Source: JAUZOB01 sp963692465 (lineage in GTDB: Bacteria > Bacteroidota > Bacteroidia > Bacteroidales > Prolixibacteraceae). From it: a stretch of DNA of 64,000 bases. This document shows, piece by piece, positions 55,241 to 63,772 of the stretch. The notes under the pieces were generated by a model. That model ran no database searches and was not told where the DNA came from. It was given only the letters and a program-made list of their open reading frames with translations. The first letter of the stretch is position 1; each line of letters begins with the position of its first letter. The position numbers and the translations under genes were made by a program. Location of the stretch: positions 2,232,001 to 2,296,000 of the forward strand of contig OY829943.1 in assembly GCA_963692465.1 (NCBI GenBank), in the 5' to 3' direction.

Positions 55241-57445
55241 ATGAAAACAAAATTATTAATTGTTTTATTGTTTTTCCCCTTCTGGCTGTTCGCTCAGATC
55301 CGGGTAGAAAAACCAACGGTTAAAACAAAAACAACCTTTGCTGTTGTAATTGATAAGGCTTCAATGGAGCACTGTTCTAATGCTGTTGCTGCTTACCGAC
55401 AAACGCTGGAACAGGAAGGCCTTGGTGTTTATATCTTAACCGCAGATCCAACAACAACTCCTGACCAAATCAGGACAGAGTTATTAAAACTTTATCACCA
55501 AAATCCCCCATTGGAAGGAACTGTTTTTGTTGGTGACATTCCAATTCCAATGCTTCGCGATGCCCAACATCTTTCCAGTGCCTTTAAGATGAATCAGTCG
55601 CGCGACTGGACTCAGTCTTCAATCCCATCCGATCGGTTCTATGATGACTTTGCCCTTCAGTTTAAATTTATTAAACGTGATTCGGTCCATACGGCTTTGT
55701 TCTATTATAGTTTAAAACCCCAATCTGCGCAAATCCTTCATTCCGACATCTATTCCGCCAGGATTAAGCCGATTGTAAGAGACGGGAAAGATAAGTATGA
55801 GGAGTTGAACGAGTTTTTTAACAAGGCAGTCCTTGTACATAAAGAGAACAACCCGGTGAATCATCTTATGATGTTCCGTGGTCATGGTTATAACTCCGAT
55901 GCTCTCGATTCCTGGTCCGGAGAACAGGTTGCTTTGCGCGAACAACTTCCTTCCCTTTTTAAAGCCGGATCTTCTGTTAAATTTCTATTCCATAACATGG
56001 ATCACCCGATGAAGTATGATCTTTTATCGGAAGTACAGCGTGATGATCTTGATATTGCGTTGTTTCATGAACACGGAAGCGAGGATTTACAATATTTGAA
56101 TGCTGCAGTTGAAACCAATAGTCCGACGATGTCAATCGAAAACGTCAAAAGCTATCTGCGTAGTAAATTACGCTCAGCTAAAGACCATAAGAGAGATGTA
56201 GAAAAGGCTAAAGCTGAGTATATGGCTTATCTTAATGTTCCGGAAAGCTGGTTTAAAGGAGCGTTAGAAGATTCTGTTACCAAAGCCGACTCTCTTGAAG
56301 ATTACAGCCTCGATATCCACTTACCCGATGTTTATGCCGTTCATCCCAATGCCCGTTTTGTAATGTTTGATGCTTGCTTTAACGGAAGTTTTAAAGAGAA
56401 TGAATATATCGCCGGAGCTTATGTCTTTGGTGGAGGAAAAACAATCATCGCTCAGGCTAATACCGTCAACTCGCTACAGGATAAATGGCCGGATGAATTT
56501 TTAGGTCTGCTGGCTCAGGGTGTGCGCGTCGGCAACTGGGGAAAACACCTCAACTATCTTGAATCTCATTTGATCGGTGATCCTACGTTCCGCTTTACGG
56601 CTTCTACTGCAAACAATATCAATGAGTCAATTACACTGAAAAAAGGGGATGTCGTTTTTTGGAAAAAGCTACTCCTTCAGAATGATCCGAATGTACAGGC
56701 TCTCGCTTTACGTAAACTTTATGAGGCTGGCGATAAGGGATTATCCTCCCTGTTGAAAAAGACTTATTTTAACTCTCCTTATTTTACGGTTAGAATGGAG
56801 GCCCTCAAAATTCTTGGGTGGTATGATAATTCCGATTTCCACGAAGTATTAAAGGCTGCTATTTCCGATCCGTATGAGTTAATCCGTCGTTTTACCGAAC
56901 GTTATATTGCCAGTATCGGTTCCGATGAATTGATCCCGGCTTTTGTTTCTGCTGCTGTAAACGATCAAAACTCTGCTCGTGTGCAGTTCCACTATGTTCA
57001 GGGACAGTTGCTCTTTAACCCGGATAAACTTTCTGCCGAAATCAATAAACAAATTGATGCTGCAACCTGGATGGTTAAGAAAGAAGAGATGCGGACCAAA
57101 CTGTTAAAGATGGCTTCTAAAGGTCGTGAAACGATCGCTGTTAATCTCAAAACTTTACAGGACAATAAGTTAAAACTAAAAGCCCGTATTAACGAAATCA
57201 GAGAACTTCGCAATATGACTTGTCATTATATGGTTCCTGAATACGTCAAATTCGTTGAAAATAAGGAGGAAGATCCTGAATTAAGACTCACAATGGTTGA
57301 AGCGCTTAGCTGGTACTCTTTCTCTTATAACAAAGATCTGATTATTAAAATGTGTGATCGGTTGATTAACGATTCAACCACTTCTACCGAATTAAAAGAT
57401 CAGGCTCTGAAAACAAAGAACATGTTAAATCATAAGAGCGCATAG
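55241..57445 (+). CDS. Exported gingipain-like (C25/clan CD) protease with HEAT-like C-terminus
   Basis: This 734-residue exported protein has a signal peptide at 1-19. Residues about 30-460 resemble the caspase-fold C25 domain: TVFVGDIPIP, the catalytic His candidate His278 in FHEHGSED, the Cys candidate Cys379 in FVMFDACFNGSF, and the closing HLIGDPTFRF. Residues about 470-730 are alpha-helical repeats like HEAT repeats (VQALALRKLYEAG, FTVRMEALKILG, SDPYELIRRF). No C-terminal sorting domain of the type IX kind is seen. It starts 93 bases after the barrel gene and is probably in the same transcript. Substrate specificity is unknown; it could process the lipoprotein or acquire peptides. Confidence 0.8.
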   Translation: MKTKLLIVLLFFPFWLFAQIRVEKPTVKTKTTFAVVIDKASMEHCSNAVAAYRQTLEQEGLGVYILTADPTTTPDQIRTELLKLYHQNPPLEGTVFVGDIPIPMLRDAQHLSSAFKMNQSRDWTQSSIPSDRFYDDFALQFKFIKRDSVHTALFYYSLKPQSAQILHSDIYSARIKPIVRDGKDKYEELNEFFNKAVLVHKENNPVNHLMMFRGHGYNSDALDSWSGEQVALREQLPSLFKAGSSVKFLFHNMDHPMKYDLLSEVQRDDLDIALFHEHGSEDLQYLNAAVETNSPTMSIENVKSYLRSKLRSAKDHKRDVEKAKAEYMAYLNVPESWFKGALEDSVTKADSLEDYSLDIHLPDVYAVHPNARFVMFDACFNGSFKENEYIAGAYVFGGGKTIIAQANTVNSLQDKWPDEFLGLLAQGVRVGNWGKHLNYLESHLIGDPTFRFTASTANNINESITLKKGDVVFWKKLLLQNDPNVQALALRKLYEAGDKGLSSLLKKTYFNSPYFTVRMEALKILGWYDNSDFHEVLKAAISDPYELIRRFTERYIASIGSDELIPAFVSAAVNDQNSARVQFHYVQGQLLFNPDKLSAEINKQIDAATWMVKKEEMRTKLLKMASKGRETIAVNLKTLQDNKLKLKARINEIRELRNMTCHYMVPEYVKFVENKEEDPELRLTMVEALSWYSFSYNKDLIIKMCDRLINDSTTSTELKDQALKTKNMLNHKSA

Positions 57446-57498
57446 TTGCTCGCATAAACGATAGGAGCCAAACCCCTTGGCTCCCTGAGAAAAATACA

Positions 57499-57539
57499 CA
57501 GACCGCATTTGTACAAACTATTCGTACAGATGCGGTCTG
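57499..57539 (+). terminator. Long hairpin after the C25 gene
   Basis: A 16-bp inverted repeat with one mismatch (57499-57514 with 57524-57539, 9-base loop) lies 54 bases after the protease stop. A shorter stem (GGAGCCAA with TTGGCTCC, near 57463-57485) precedes it. Only a weak T-rich run follows, so it may end the transcript or protect its 3' end. Confidence 0.55.
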
Positions 57540-57560
57540 CTTCATTTAGAGTGATCTTCC

Positions 57561-57713
57561 TACCCTACTTATCCGACAACCATCTTTATTGATAAAAAAG
57601 GAAATGTCCGAAAGATTCATGCCGGATATAATGGTCCTGCTACCGGTCGATTCTATGACGAATTCCTTCATGAGTTTAATCAAACGGTTGATGACTTGCT
57701 GAAAGAAAATTAG
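57561..57713 (+). pseudogene. Relic of a TlpA/thioredoxin-family gene (C-terminal fragment)
   Basis: An open stretch without a start codon encodes about 50 residues that read as the end of a TlpA-type thiol-disulfide oxidoreductase: YPTYPTTIFIDKKGNVRKIH, then GYNGPATGRFYDEF and a Leu-Leu-Lys-Glu-Asn end. The cis-proline region (YPTTIFID) and the GPATG.FY tail are family hallmarks. The frame is closed by a stop at 57552-57554 just upstream, so the CxxC half and signal sequence are missing. It lies after the C25 gene on the same strand, suggesting that the cluster once included a redox partner. Confidence 0.72.
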
Positions 57714-57746
57714 AGTAATCTCAATATGTGGAATAGGCAAGTAAGC

Positions 57747-57782
57747 AAAAAGGGTATCCAATAACATGGACACCCTTTTTTT
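57747..57782. terminator. Bidirectional terminator before the nagB-like gene
   Basis: A stem AAAAAGGGTATCCA with its partner TGGACACCCTTTTT (one A-C mismatch) and a 6-base loop is flanked by A and T runs. It lies between the TlpA relic and the convergent nagB-like gene, 23 bases after the latter's stop. Confidence 0.82.
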
Positions 57783-57805
57783 ATGGTGTGTGAATAAGTT
57801 AAATC

Positions 57806-59803
57806 TTATTTATTATTACCGGGCCAGTAGCGTACGAAAGCTTCCATCGCTTCGTATTCAGCCATCCCCAGACTGTTGTATAATACAGCTGTTGCATGAT
57901 TACGGTCTTCTGCCCGTTGCCAGAATTCTCTGACATCCTCTCCTAAAAACATAGCTCCCTCTTTCTGAGACCCATGACGTAGAATTGCTTCCCGTTTTTT
58001 TGTGAGTTCTTCCGGACTGATCGGTACACACATTTCGATTTGATCAATATCCCATTCGGCCCAGGCTCCGCGATAAAGCCATACCCAGCAGTTCTGCATC
58101 CACTCTTCATTTTTCAGAAGATCCAGTGCAATTAATACAGCTTCCAGACAAACACGATGAGTTCCATGAGGATCAGAAAGATCTCCTGCTGCAAAAATCT
58201 GCTGTGGCTGAACTTTCTGGAGAAGTTTATAGATGATCATTACATCTGCTTCGCTGATAGGCATCTTCTGTTCGGCACCTGTTTCGTAGAAAGGAAGGTT
58301 TAAAAAGTGAATGTTTTCTCCTTTAACTCCTAGATATTCAACAGCAGCTTTGGCTTCCATCTGACGGATAAGTGTCTTGATTCTCCGTAATTCGGGAATA
58401 TCAATTTCGCCTTGTTTTTTCCGTGCAATAAAATCGCGGATCTTCCGAATATATTCCTGATGTTTCGGATTCTTTCCGTCATATTCATTGGTGCAGTTTT
58501 CAAGGAAGAGTAGAAAACGGCTGACATAGTCGTCGGCAACCGCATAATTTCCCGAAGACTCATAACCCATGTGAACTTCATGTCCCTGATCAACCAAACG
58601 GAGCAGGGTCCCACCCATCGAGATAACATCATCGTCGGGATGAGGAGAGAAAACGACTACTTTCTTTTTAGAAGGTTCCCTTCTTTCCGGACGATAAGTG
58701 TCTTCGGCATTGGGTTTTCCACCGGGCCATCCGGTGATGGTGTGTTGCAGCTCGTTAAATACTCTTATGTTGAGGTTATAAGCGGCACCTTCCTGGGCAA
58801 CAAGGTCACTCAGTCCATTGTCGTTATAGTCTTTGTCTGTTAGTTTTAAAATGGGTTTTCCTGTTGTTTGGCACAGCCATACAACTGCTTTTTCAACAAG
58901 TTGTTCGTCAGACCAGTCACAGGTATCAACCAACCATGGGGTTTTGACCCGGGTTAGATTTGATGCAGCGTAGCAGTCGGTAATAGCCTTTACACTCGGA
59001 TGATTCTGAAGGAATGAAGCCGGATTCGAGTCTGATACTTCACCTTCAACGGTTGACTGAATGATACTGGCTTTATGTTCTCCTACTGCCAGAAGAATAA
59101 TCTTTTTAGCTTTGAGGATGGTCTGGATGCCCATGGTAATTCCTCTTCTTGGAACATTGGACAGTCCATTGAATTTGGAGGCAGCTGCTGTTCTGGTTTG
59201 TGCATCCAGCACAATAACTCTTGTACGGGAGTATATACTCGAACCTTGTTCATTAAAAGCAATGACTCCGGTTCTGCTGACTCCCAAAATCTGGACGTCA
59301 ATTCCTCCGAAATCATCAATCTTCTTCTCATAAGCAAGGCAAGCATCATACATCTCTTCTATTGGAAGAGTGGATGGAGGGAAAAAGAAATTTTTGGGAT
59401 CTATATCGACCTGTTCAATGAAATTTTGAGAGATAAATTTAGTGTAACTCTGTTTTGAATCGGCTTCAATGATGTAAAACTCATCGAGCGTAAAAGCTAC
59501 AACGTTGCTAAAACTTAATCCTTCTTCCTGGTGATAACGGATGAGTTCTTTGTAAAGACCTACAGGAGTTGTTCCTGAGGCTAATCCCAATACACATTTT
59601 TCGTTCTTTCCCTGCTTTTCTTTAATTAAAGATGCAATTTCTGCTGCAGCTTTTTTGTAGGCATCAGTCGCATCATTAAAAATAAAAGTAGGAATTTTTT
59701 CATACTTGGTAATGATGTCGCAATGGGTAAGGTTCTTTGGCAAATAATAAGTCGCCCCCGCAAACAACTTGTTCGGAGAGACTAACTTTTTAGATAAGTC
59801 CAT
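57806..59803 (-). CDS. Glucosamine-6-phosphate deaminase-like protein fused to a PIG-L deacetylase domain
   Basis: This 665-residue fusion has a NagB-like deaminase domain (about 40-290; LASGTTPVGLY, FTLDEFY with the Asp of NagB) and a PIG-L/LmbE-type N-acetylglucosamine deacetylase domain (about 385-570; FSPHPDDDVISMGGTL with the zinc-binding HPDDD and a later DPHGTHR). In the NagB active-site loop the sequence is GVSRTGVIAFNEQG: Glu185 is present, but the Asp and His of the DGH triad are replaced by Thr178 and Val180. Standard deamination is therefore doubtful. Long fusions of this kind are known in Bacteroidota; the role in amino-sugar metabolism is inferred. Confidence 0.86.
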   Translation of the reverse strand: MDLSKKLVSPNKLFAGATYYLPKNLTHCDIITKYEKIPTFIFNDATDAYKKAAAEIASLIKEKQGKNEKCVLGLASGTTPVGLYKELIRYHQEEGLSFSNVVAFTLDEFYIIEADSKQSYTKFISQNFIEQVDIDPKNFFFPPSTLPIEEMYDACLAYEKKIDDFGGIDVQILGVSRTGVIAFNEQGSSIYSRTRVIVLDAQTRTAAASKFNGLSNVPRRGITMGIQTILKAKKIILLAVGEHKASIIQSTVEGEVSDSNPASFLQNHPSVKAITDCYAASNLTRVKTPWLVDTCDWSDEQLVEKAVVWLCQTTGKPILKLTDKDYNDNGLSDLVAQEGAAYNLNIRVFNELQHTITGWPGGKPNAEDTYRPERREPSKKKVVVFSPHPDDDVISMGGTLLRLVDQGHEVHMGYESSGNYAVADDYVSRFLLFLENCTNEYDGKNPKHQEYIRKIRDFIARKKQGEIDIPELRRIKTLIRQMEAKAAVEYLGVKGENIHFLNLPFYETGAEQKMPISEADVMIIYKLLQKVQPQQIFAAGDLSDPHGTHRVCLEAVLIALDLLKNEEWMQNCWVWLYRGAWAEWDIDQIEMCVPISPEELTKKREAILRHGSQKEGAMFLGEDVREFWQRAEDRNHATAVLYNSLGMAEYEAMEAFVRYWPGNNK

Positions 59804-59827
59804 AGATCATGTGGTTTAAATGAATCT

Positions 59828-59835
59828 CAAAGATA
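59828..59835 (-). promoter_or_regulatory. Candidate -7 element for the nagB-like gene
   Basis: The minus strand reads TATCTTTG, a full match to TAnnTTTG, 24 bases before the ATG at 59803. No TTG occurs at the -33 distance. Confidence 0.48.
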
Positions 59836-59998
59836 ATCACTTTGCTTTTATAATGGAAGCAATTTTTTTAATCAATCCTGTCTTTTTAAGATTGTTTAAC
59901 GTGTATTACATGTTTAACAAAACAGAATAATTCTTCCTGTTTGCAACTGTATGTAATCTTTTTATCTTGTATGACCGCATGACTTTTAATCCATTTAT

Positions 59999-62900
59999 TT
60001 ATCCTTCTGCTGTTGCCGGAACGGTTGTTGCAGTAATCAGTGAAAACAAATTCCTTGCATCTCTGATTGAGCTTATGCCATTAAAGGTAACGGTTAGCTT
60101 TTGGAGACTTTCTTTCATCTTGCAATTTTTGGGATGCATGGCAATGTATTGAAGAATGAATCCAAATTCTTTGGTCTTGTAGAAGGGAGAATTCTGGTTG
60201 GAGATAAAATGGCAGATCATCTTTTTCTCTTTGAGAATAATCTTCTCCATTCCTAAGGTGATTGCCAACCAACGCAGATTGACTACTTCAAGCAGTTCTT
60301 CCGTTTCCGTGGGAATTTTACCGAACCGGTCTATAAGGTTATTTCTAAAGGCGTTCAATCCTTCTTCATCCTCAATATTGTCCAATTCCCTGTATAGAAG
60401 AATCCTTTCGGAGGTATTGGTAATATACGAATCGGGGAATAATAGTTCCATATCCGTATCAACCTGGCAATCATTGACAAATTTGATGTTGAGGAATTTC
60501 TGTGCGGACTGGTCTTTTTTCTCACTGACAAACAAGTCCTTGAATTCATCCTGTTTTAATTCTTCAACGGCTTCGTTCAGAATGCGGTGATAGGTCTCAA
60601 ATCCGATGTCGGCAATGAATCCGCTTTGCTCGGCTCCTAAAAGATTGCCGGCGCCCCGAATGTCCAGATCCTGCATGGAGAGACTAAACCCGCTGCCTAA
60701 TTCTGAAAATTCTTCAATGGCCTTCAATCTCCGTCTGGCTTCTTGCGTCAGGGTATGAAGAGGTGGAGCTAACAGATAGCAGAATGCCTTTTTGTTTGAT
60801 CTTCCGACCCGTCCCCGTAATTGATGCATTTCGCTCAGTCCGAAATTATTAGCATTATTGATAATGATGGTGTTGGCATTTGGAATATCCAGTCCCGATT
60901 CAATAATTGTGGTCGATATCAGCACATCATATTCTCCGTTAATAAAGGAAAGCATGATCTTCTCAAGCCGATCCCCGTCCATTTGTCCATGACCGACAAT
61001 GGTTCGGGCTTTGGGACATAGTCTTCGAATCAGATTATCTACTTCGGAGATATTTTGAATCCGGTTATGAATAATAAAGACTTGACCACCACGGGCTAAC
61101 TCAAAATTAATCGCTTCACGGATAATGTCTTCATTGAATTCATATACCTCGGTTTGAATCGGGTAACGGTTGGGCGGGGGAGTATTGATAATCGAAAGGT
61201 CGCGGGCCCCCATTAACGAGAATTGTAAGGTTCTCGGAATCGGAGTTGCAGTAAGGGTTAACGTATCGACATTAACTTTTATCTGTTTTAGCTTCTCTTT
61301 GACCGATACTCCGAATTTTTGTTCCTCGTCGACGATCAGCAGTCCGAGATCTTTAAATTGAATATCCTTATTGACAATTCGATGAGTTCCGATGATGATA
61401 TCTACTTTCCCTTCCTTGATCTCTTTTTTGACACGGGTTATCTCCGATGATTTGCGAAGACGACTGATGTATTCAACTTTAACCGGGAAATCTTTCAACC
61501 GGTCAGTAAAAGTCTTGAAATGCTGTAGAGCCAGGATGGTGGTTGGAACCAATACGGCTACCTGTTTTGAATCGGTTACGGCCTTAAACGCAGCACGAAT
61601 GGCGATCTCGGTTTTCCCGAATCCCACATCTCCGCAGATCAACCGATCCATCGGAATCGGCTTCTCCATATCTTCTTTGACCGCCTGTGTGGCTTTTATC
61701 TGGTCGGGTGTATCTTCGTAAATGAATGAAGCTTCCAGTTCTTCCTGCAGGTATGAATCCGGCGTAAATGCATAGCCCTGTTCATCTTTTCTTTGGGCGT
61801 ACAGAAGAATAAGTTCCCGGGCAATATCTTTGACTTTGGCTTTGGTCCGGTTTTTTATTTTTTGCCAGGCGCCCGATCCTAATTTACTGATGTTGGGTTC
61901 AGTTCCGTCTTTTCCTTTGTACTTTGAGATACGGTGCAAGGCATGAATACTGACAAATATGACGTCGTGATCTCTGTATTCAAGTTTGATAACTTCCTGC
62001 ATTTTGCCGTTCACTTCCATGCGGACCAGTCCGGAGAATTTTCCGATCCCGTGATCAATATGTACCACATAGTCCCCCGGATGGAGCATGTTGAGCTCCT
62101 TAATGGTCATGGACTGTCGGTTCGGCTTGCCCTCTTGCATTTTGAACCGGTGGTATCGTTCAAAGATCTGATGATCGGTGTAGCAGCATATTTTAAGATC
62201 GTAGTCAATGAATCCCTCATTGAGTACCGTCAGTAACGGTTCAAATTCGACTTTATGCCCGTTGTCTTTAAAGATGGCCCGTAGTCGGTCGATCTGTTTC
62301 TCGTTTGGGAAAAGGATGATATTCTGGTAGCCAGCCTGAGTATTCTCATATAAATTTTCGCCTAAGAGTTCGAAATTTTTGTTGAATACCGGTTGGGGTG
62401 CTGTATGGAAAGTGAAAGTTTTTGCCTCTTTTAATATTGTTTGATTTCCGGTTTCTACCAAGGTATACCGATCGAGATCTTTTAATAATTGAGAACCTTT
62501 CATTAACTGTTGCCTAACAGAGAATGAGGTTCCCTCTATGTCGGTTCTTGCTAAAGCTTTCTGAACGGACTGTTCGTAGATGTCGTCAATCTTACCGGTT
62601 ATAAATTTAAGGTCGTTTGCTATTATATAGGTAGGCGACTTAATGAATTCTGCCAGAGAGACACGTTCCTCTTTACCCGATACTTCCTGTATGTTGGGAA
62701 TAATATTGATTTTATCGAAAGCATCTTTTGACAGCTGGGTCTCGATATCGAAACTGCGTATTGATTCAACTTCTTCTCCAAAGAAATCAATGCGGTATGG
62801 ATTTTCACTGGCGAAAGAAAATATATCAACCAGACTTCCACGTATGGAGTATTGTCCCGGTTCATAGACGAAATCGACTCTTTCAAACCCGTAAGAGTGG

Positions 62901-63382
62901 AGTACTTCGGCGATGAAATCCTGTGATAACCGGTCGGATTTATGAATTTGAAGGGTGTTTGACTCCAAAGCACTTCCCGAAATGACTTTCTCGACTAATG
63001 CTTCGGGGTACGTGACGATCGCAAATGGCCCTTCGCCATGGGTTAATCGGTTCAGAACATCGGTTCTGAAGATCAGATTATCCGGATCGATTTTTTCGTA
63101 TAATACCGAGCGTTTGTACGAAGATGGGAAAAAAAGCACCTGCGTATCCAATCCCATCGTACATAAATCGTCGAAAAAATAGGAGGCTTGTTCTTTATCA
63201 TCAAGAATGATTAACTGATTCCTCTTTATCTGATTGAACAAGATGGCAGACAATAGCACTCCCGAAGAACCGGACAGTCCCTTGCAATGACATTTTTTTA
63301 CTCCTTCGGTTTTTAGCTCGTCAATGATCTGACGCATTATCGGATGATTTCGATAAAGGTCGACTAATGAGTTACTTTCCAA
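59999..63382 (-). CDS. mfd: Transcription-repair coupling factor Mfd
   Basis: Mfd is a 1127-residue DNA translocase that removes stalled RNA polymerase and recruits UvrA. A UvrB-homology N-terminal region is followed by the RNA-polymerase-interaction domain (about 435-500; LHPGDYVVHIDHGIGKF), the helicase motifs GDVGFGKTEIAIRAAF, the DEEQ box in LLIVDEEQKFG, TATPIPRTLQFS, the motif-VI region QLRGRVGRSNKKAFCYLL, and a C-terminal TRCF domain. The length is close to the E. coli protein (1148). The N-terminus MESNSLVDLY is taken at 63382. It is transcribed alone. Confidence 0.97.
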   Translation of the reverse strand: MESNSLVDLYRNHPIMRQIIDELKTEGVKKCHCKGLSGSSGVLLSAILFNQIKRNQLIILDDKEQASYFFDDLCTMGLDTQVLFFPSSYKRSVLYEKIDPDNLIFRTDVLNRLTHGEGPFAIVTYPEALVEKVISGSALESNTLQIHKSDRLSQDFIAEVLHSYGFERVDFVYEPGQYSIRGSLVDIFSFASENPYRIDFFGEEVESIRSFDIETQLSKDAFDKINIIPNIQEVSGKEERVSLAEFIKSPTYIIANDLKFITGKIDDIYEQSVQKALARTDIEGTSFSVRQQLMKGSQLLKDLDRYTLVETGNQTILKEAKTFTFHTAPQPVFNKNFELLGENLYENTQAGYQNIILFPNEKQIDRLRAIFKDNGHKVEFEPLLTVLNEGFIDYDLKICCYTDHQIFERYHRFKMQEGKPNRQSMTIKELNMLHPGDYVVHIDHGIGKFSGLVRMEVNGKMQEVIKLEYRDHDVIFVSIHALHRISKYKGKDGTEPNISKLGSGAWQKIKNRTKAKVKDIARELILLYAQRKDEQGYAFTPDSYLQEELEASFIYEDTPDQIKATQAVKEDMEKPIPMDRLICGDVGFGKTEIAIRAAFKAVTDSKQVAVLVPTTILALQHFKTFTDRLKDFPVKVEYISRLRKSSEITRVKKEIKEGKVDIIIGTHRIVNKDIQFKDLGLLIVDEEQKFGVSVKEKLKQIKVNVDTLTLTATPIPRTLQFSLMGARDLSIINTPPPNRYPIQTEVYEFNEDIIREAINFELARGGQVFIIHNRIQNISEVDNLIRRLCPKARTIVGHGQMDGDRLEKIMLSFINGEYDVLISTTIIESGLDIPNANTIIINNANNFGLSEMHQLRGRVGRSNKKAFCYLLAPPLHTLTQEARRRLKAIEEFSELGSGFSLSMQDLDIRGAGNLLGAEQSGFIADIGFETYHRILNEAVEELKQDEFKDLFVSEKKDQSAQKFLNIKFVNDCQVDTDMELLFPDSYITNTSERILLYRELDNIEDEEGLNAFRNNLIDRFGKIPTETEELLEVVNLRWLAITLGMEKIILKEKKMICHFISNQNSPFYKTKEFGFILQYIAMHPKNCKMKESLQKLTVTFNGISSIRDARNLFSLITATTVPATAEG

Positions 63383-63772
63383 AATCGTTATTTTTAAGTC
63401 GGCAAAGTTAAAGATTTATATTTTGATTTATCGCCTAAATATCCTTTTCCGGGAAGGAACTCCGATTTTTTGGAACTAAAATTAGATACACAATACTTCA
63501 TTGTACAATGATGCTGTCGCTAGTCTCATTTGTGGTAATGCATCATGGAGTGTTTAACACCAATAGTCACGAGTAGGATTTCTACTCGCAAACTTTGTCG
63601 TTCTTAAATATACTCTGGAATATATATTGTGAATTTGTACTAAATAAAAGGGTATGCATGAGTTTAAAAACTTTTCTCCCTTTTGAATGTTATTAAAGCG
63701 AGGGGTTTTCCCTGAATGTTTTTTCTAATATCTTTAGCACCGATAAAATGTTTGTAACATTTAAAAACTTTG
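63383..63772. other. Intergenic region between mfd and the thioredoxin gene
   Basis: About 390 bases with no gene recognised. It contains a perfect 7-bp hairpin (63570-63576 with 63582-63588) without a T-tract, and a motif TATCTTTA at 63729-63736 that could be the -7 element of the downstream thioredoxin gene. The -33 position reads TTT rather than TTG. Confidence 0.5.

Noticed and set aside
60198..60590. 130-codon open frame on the plus strand inside mfd
   Set aside because: It lies wholly antisense to a well-conserved Mfd region and has low-complexity Ser-rich composition typical of a shadow frame.
63570..63588. 7-bp hairpin in the mfd/thioredoxin gap
   Set aside because: It has no T-tract and is far from either gene end, so it is not called a terminator.
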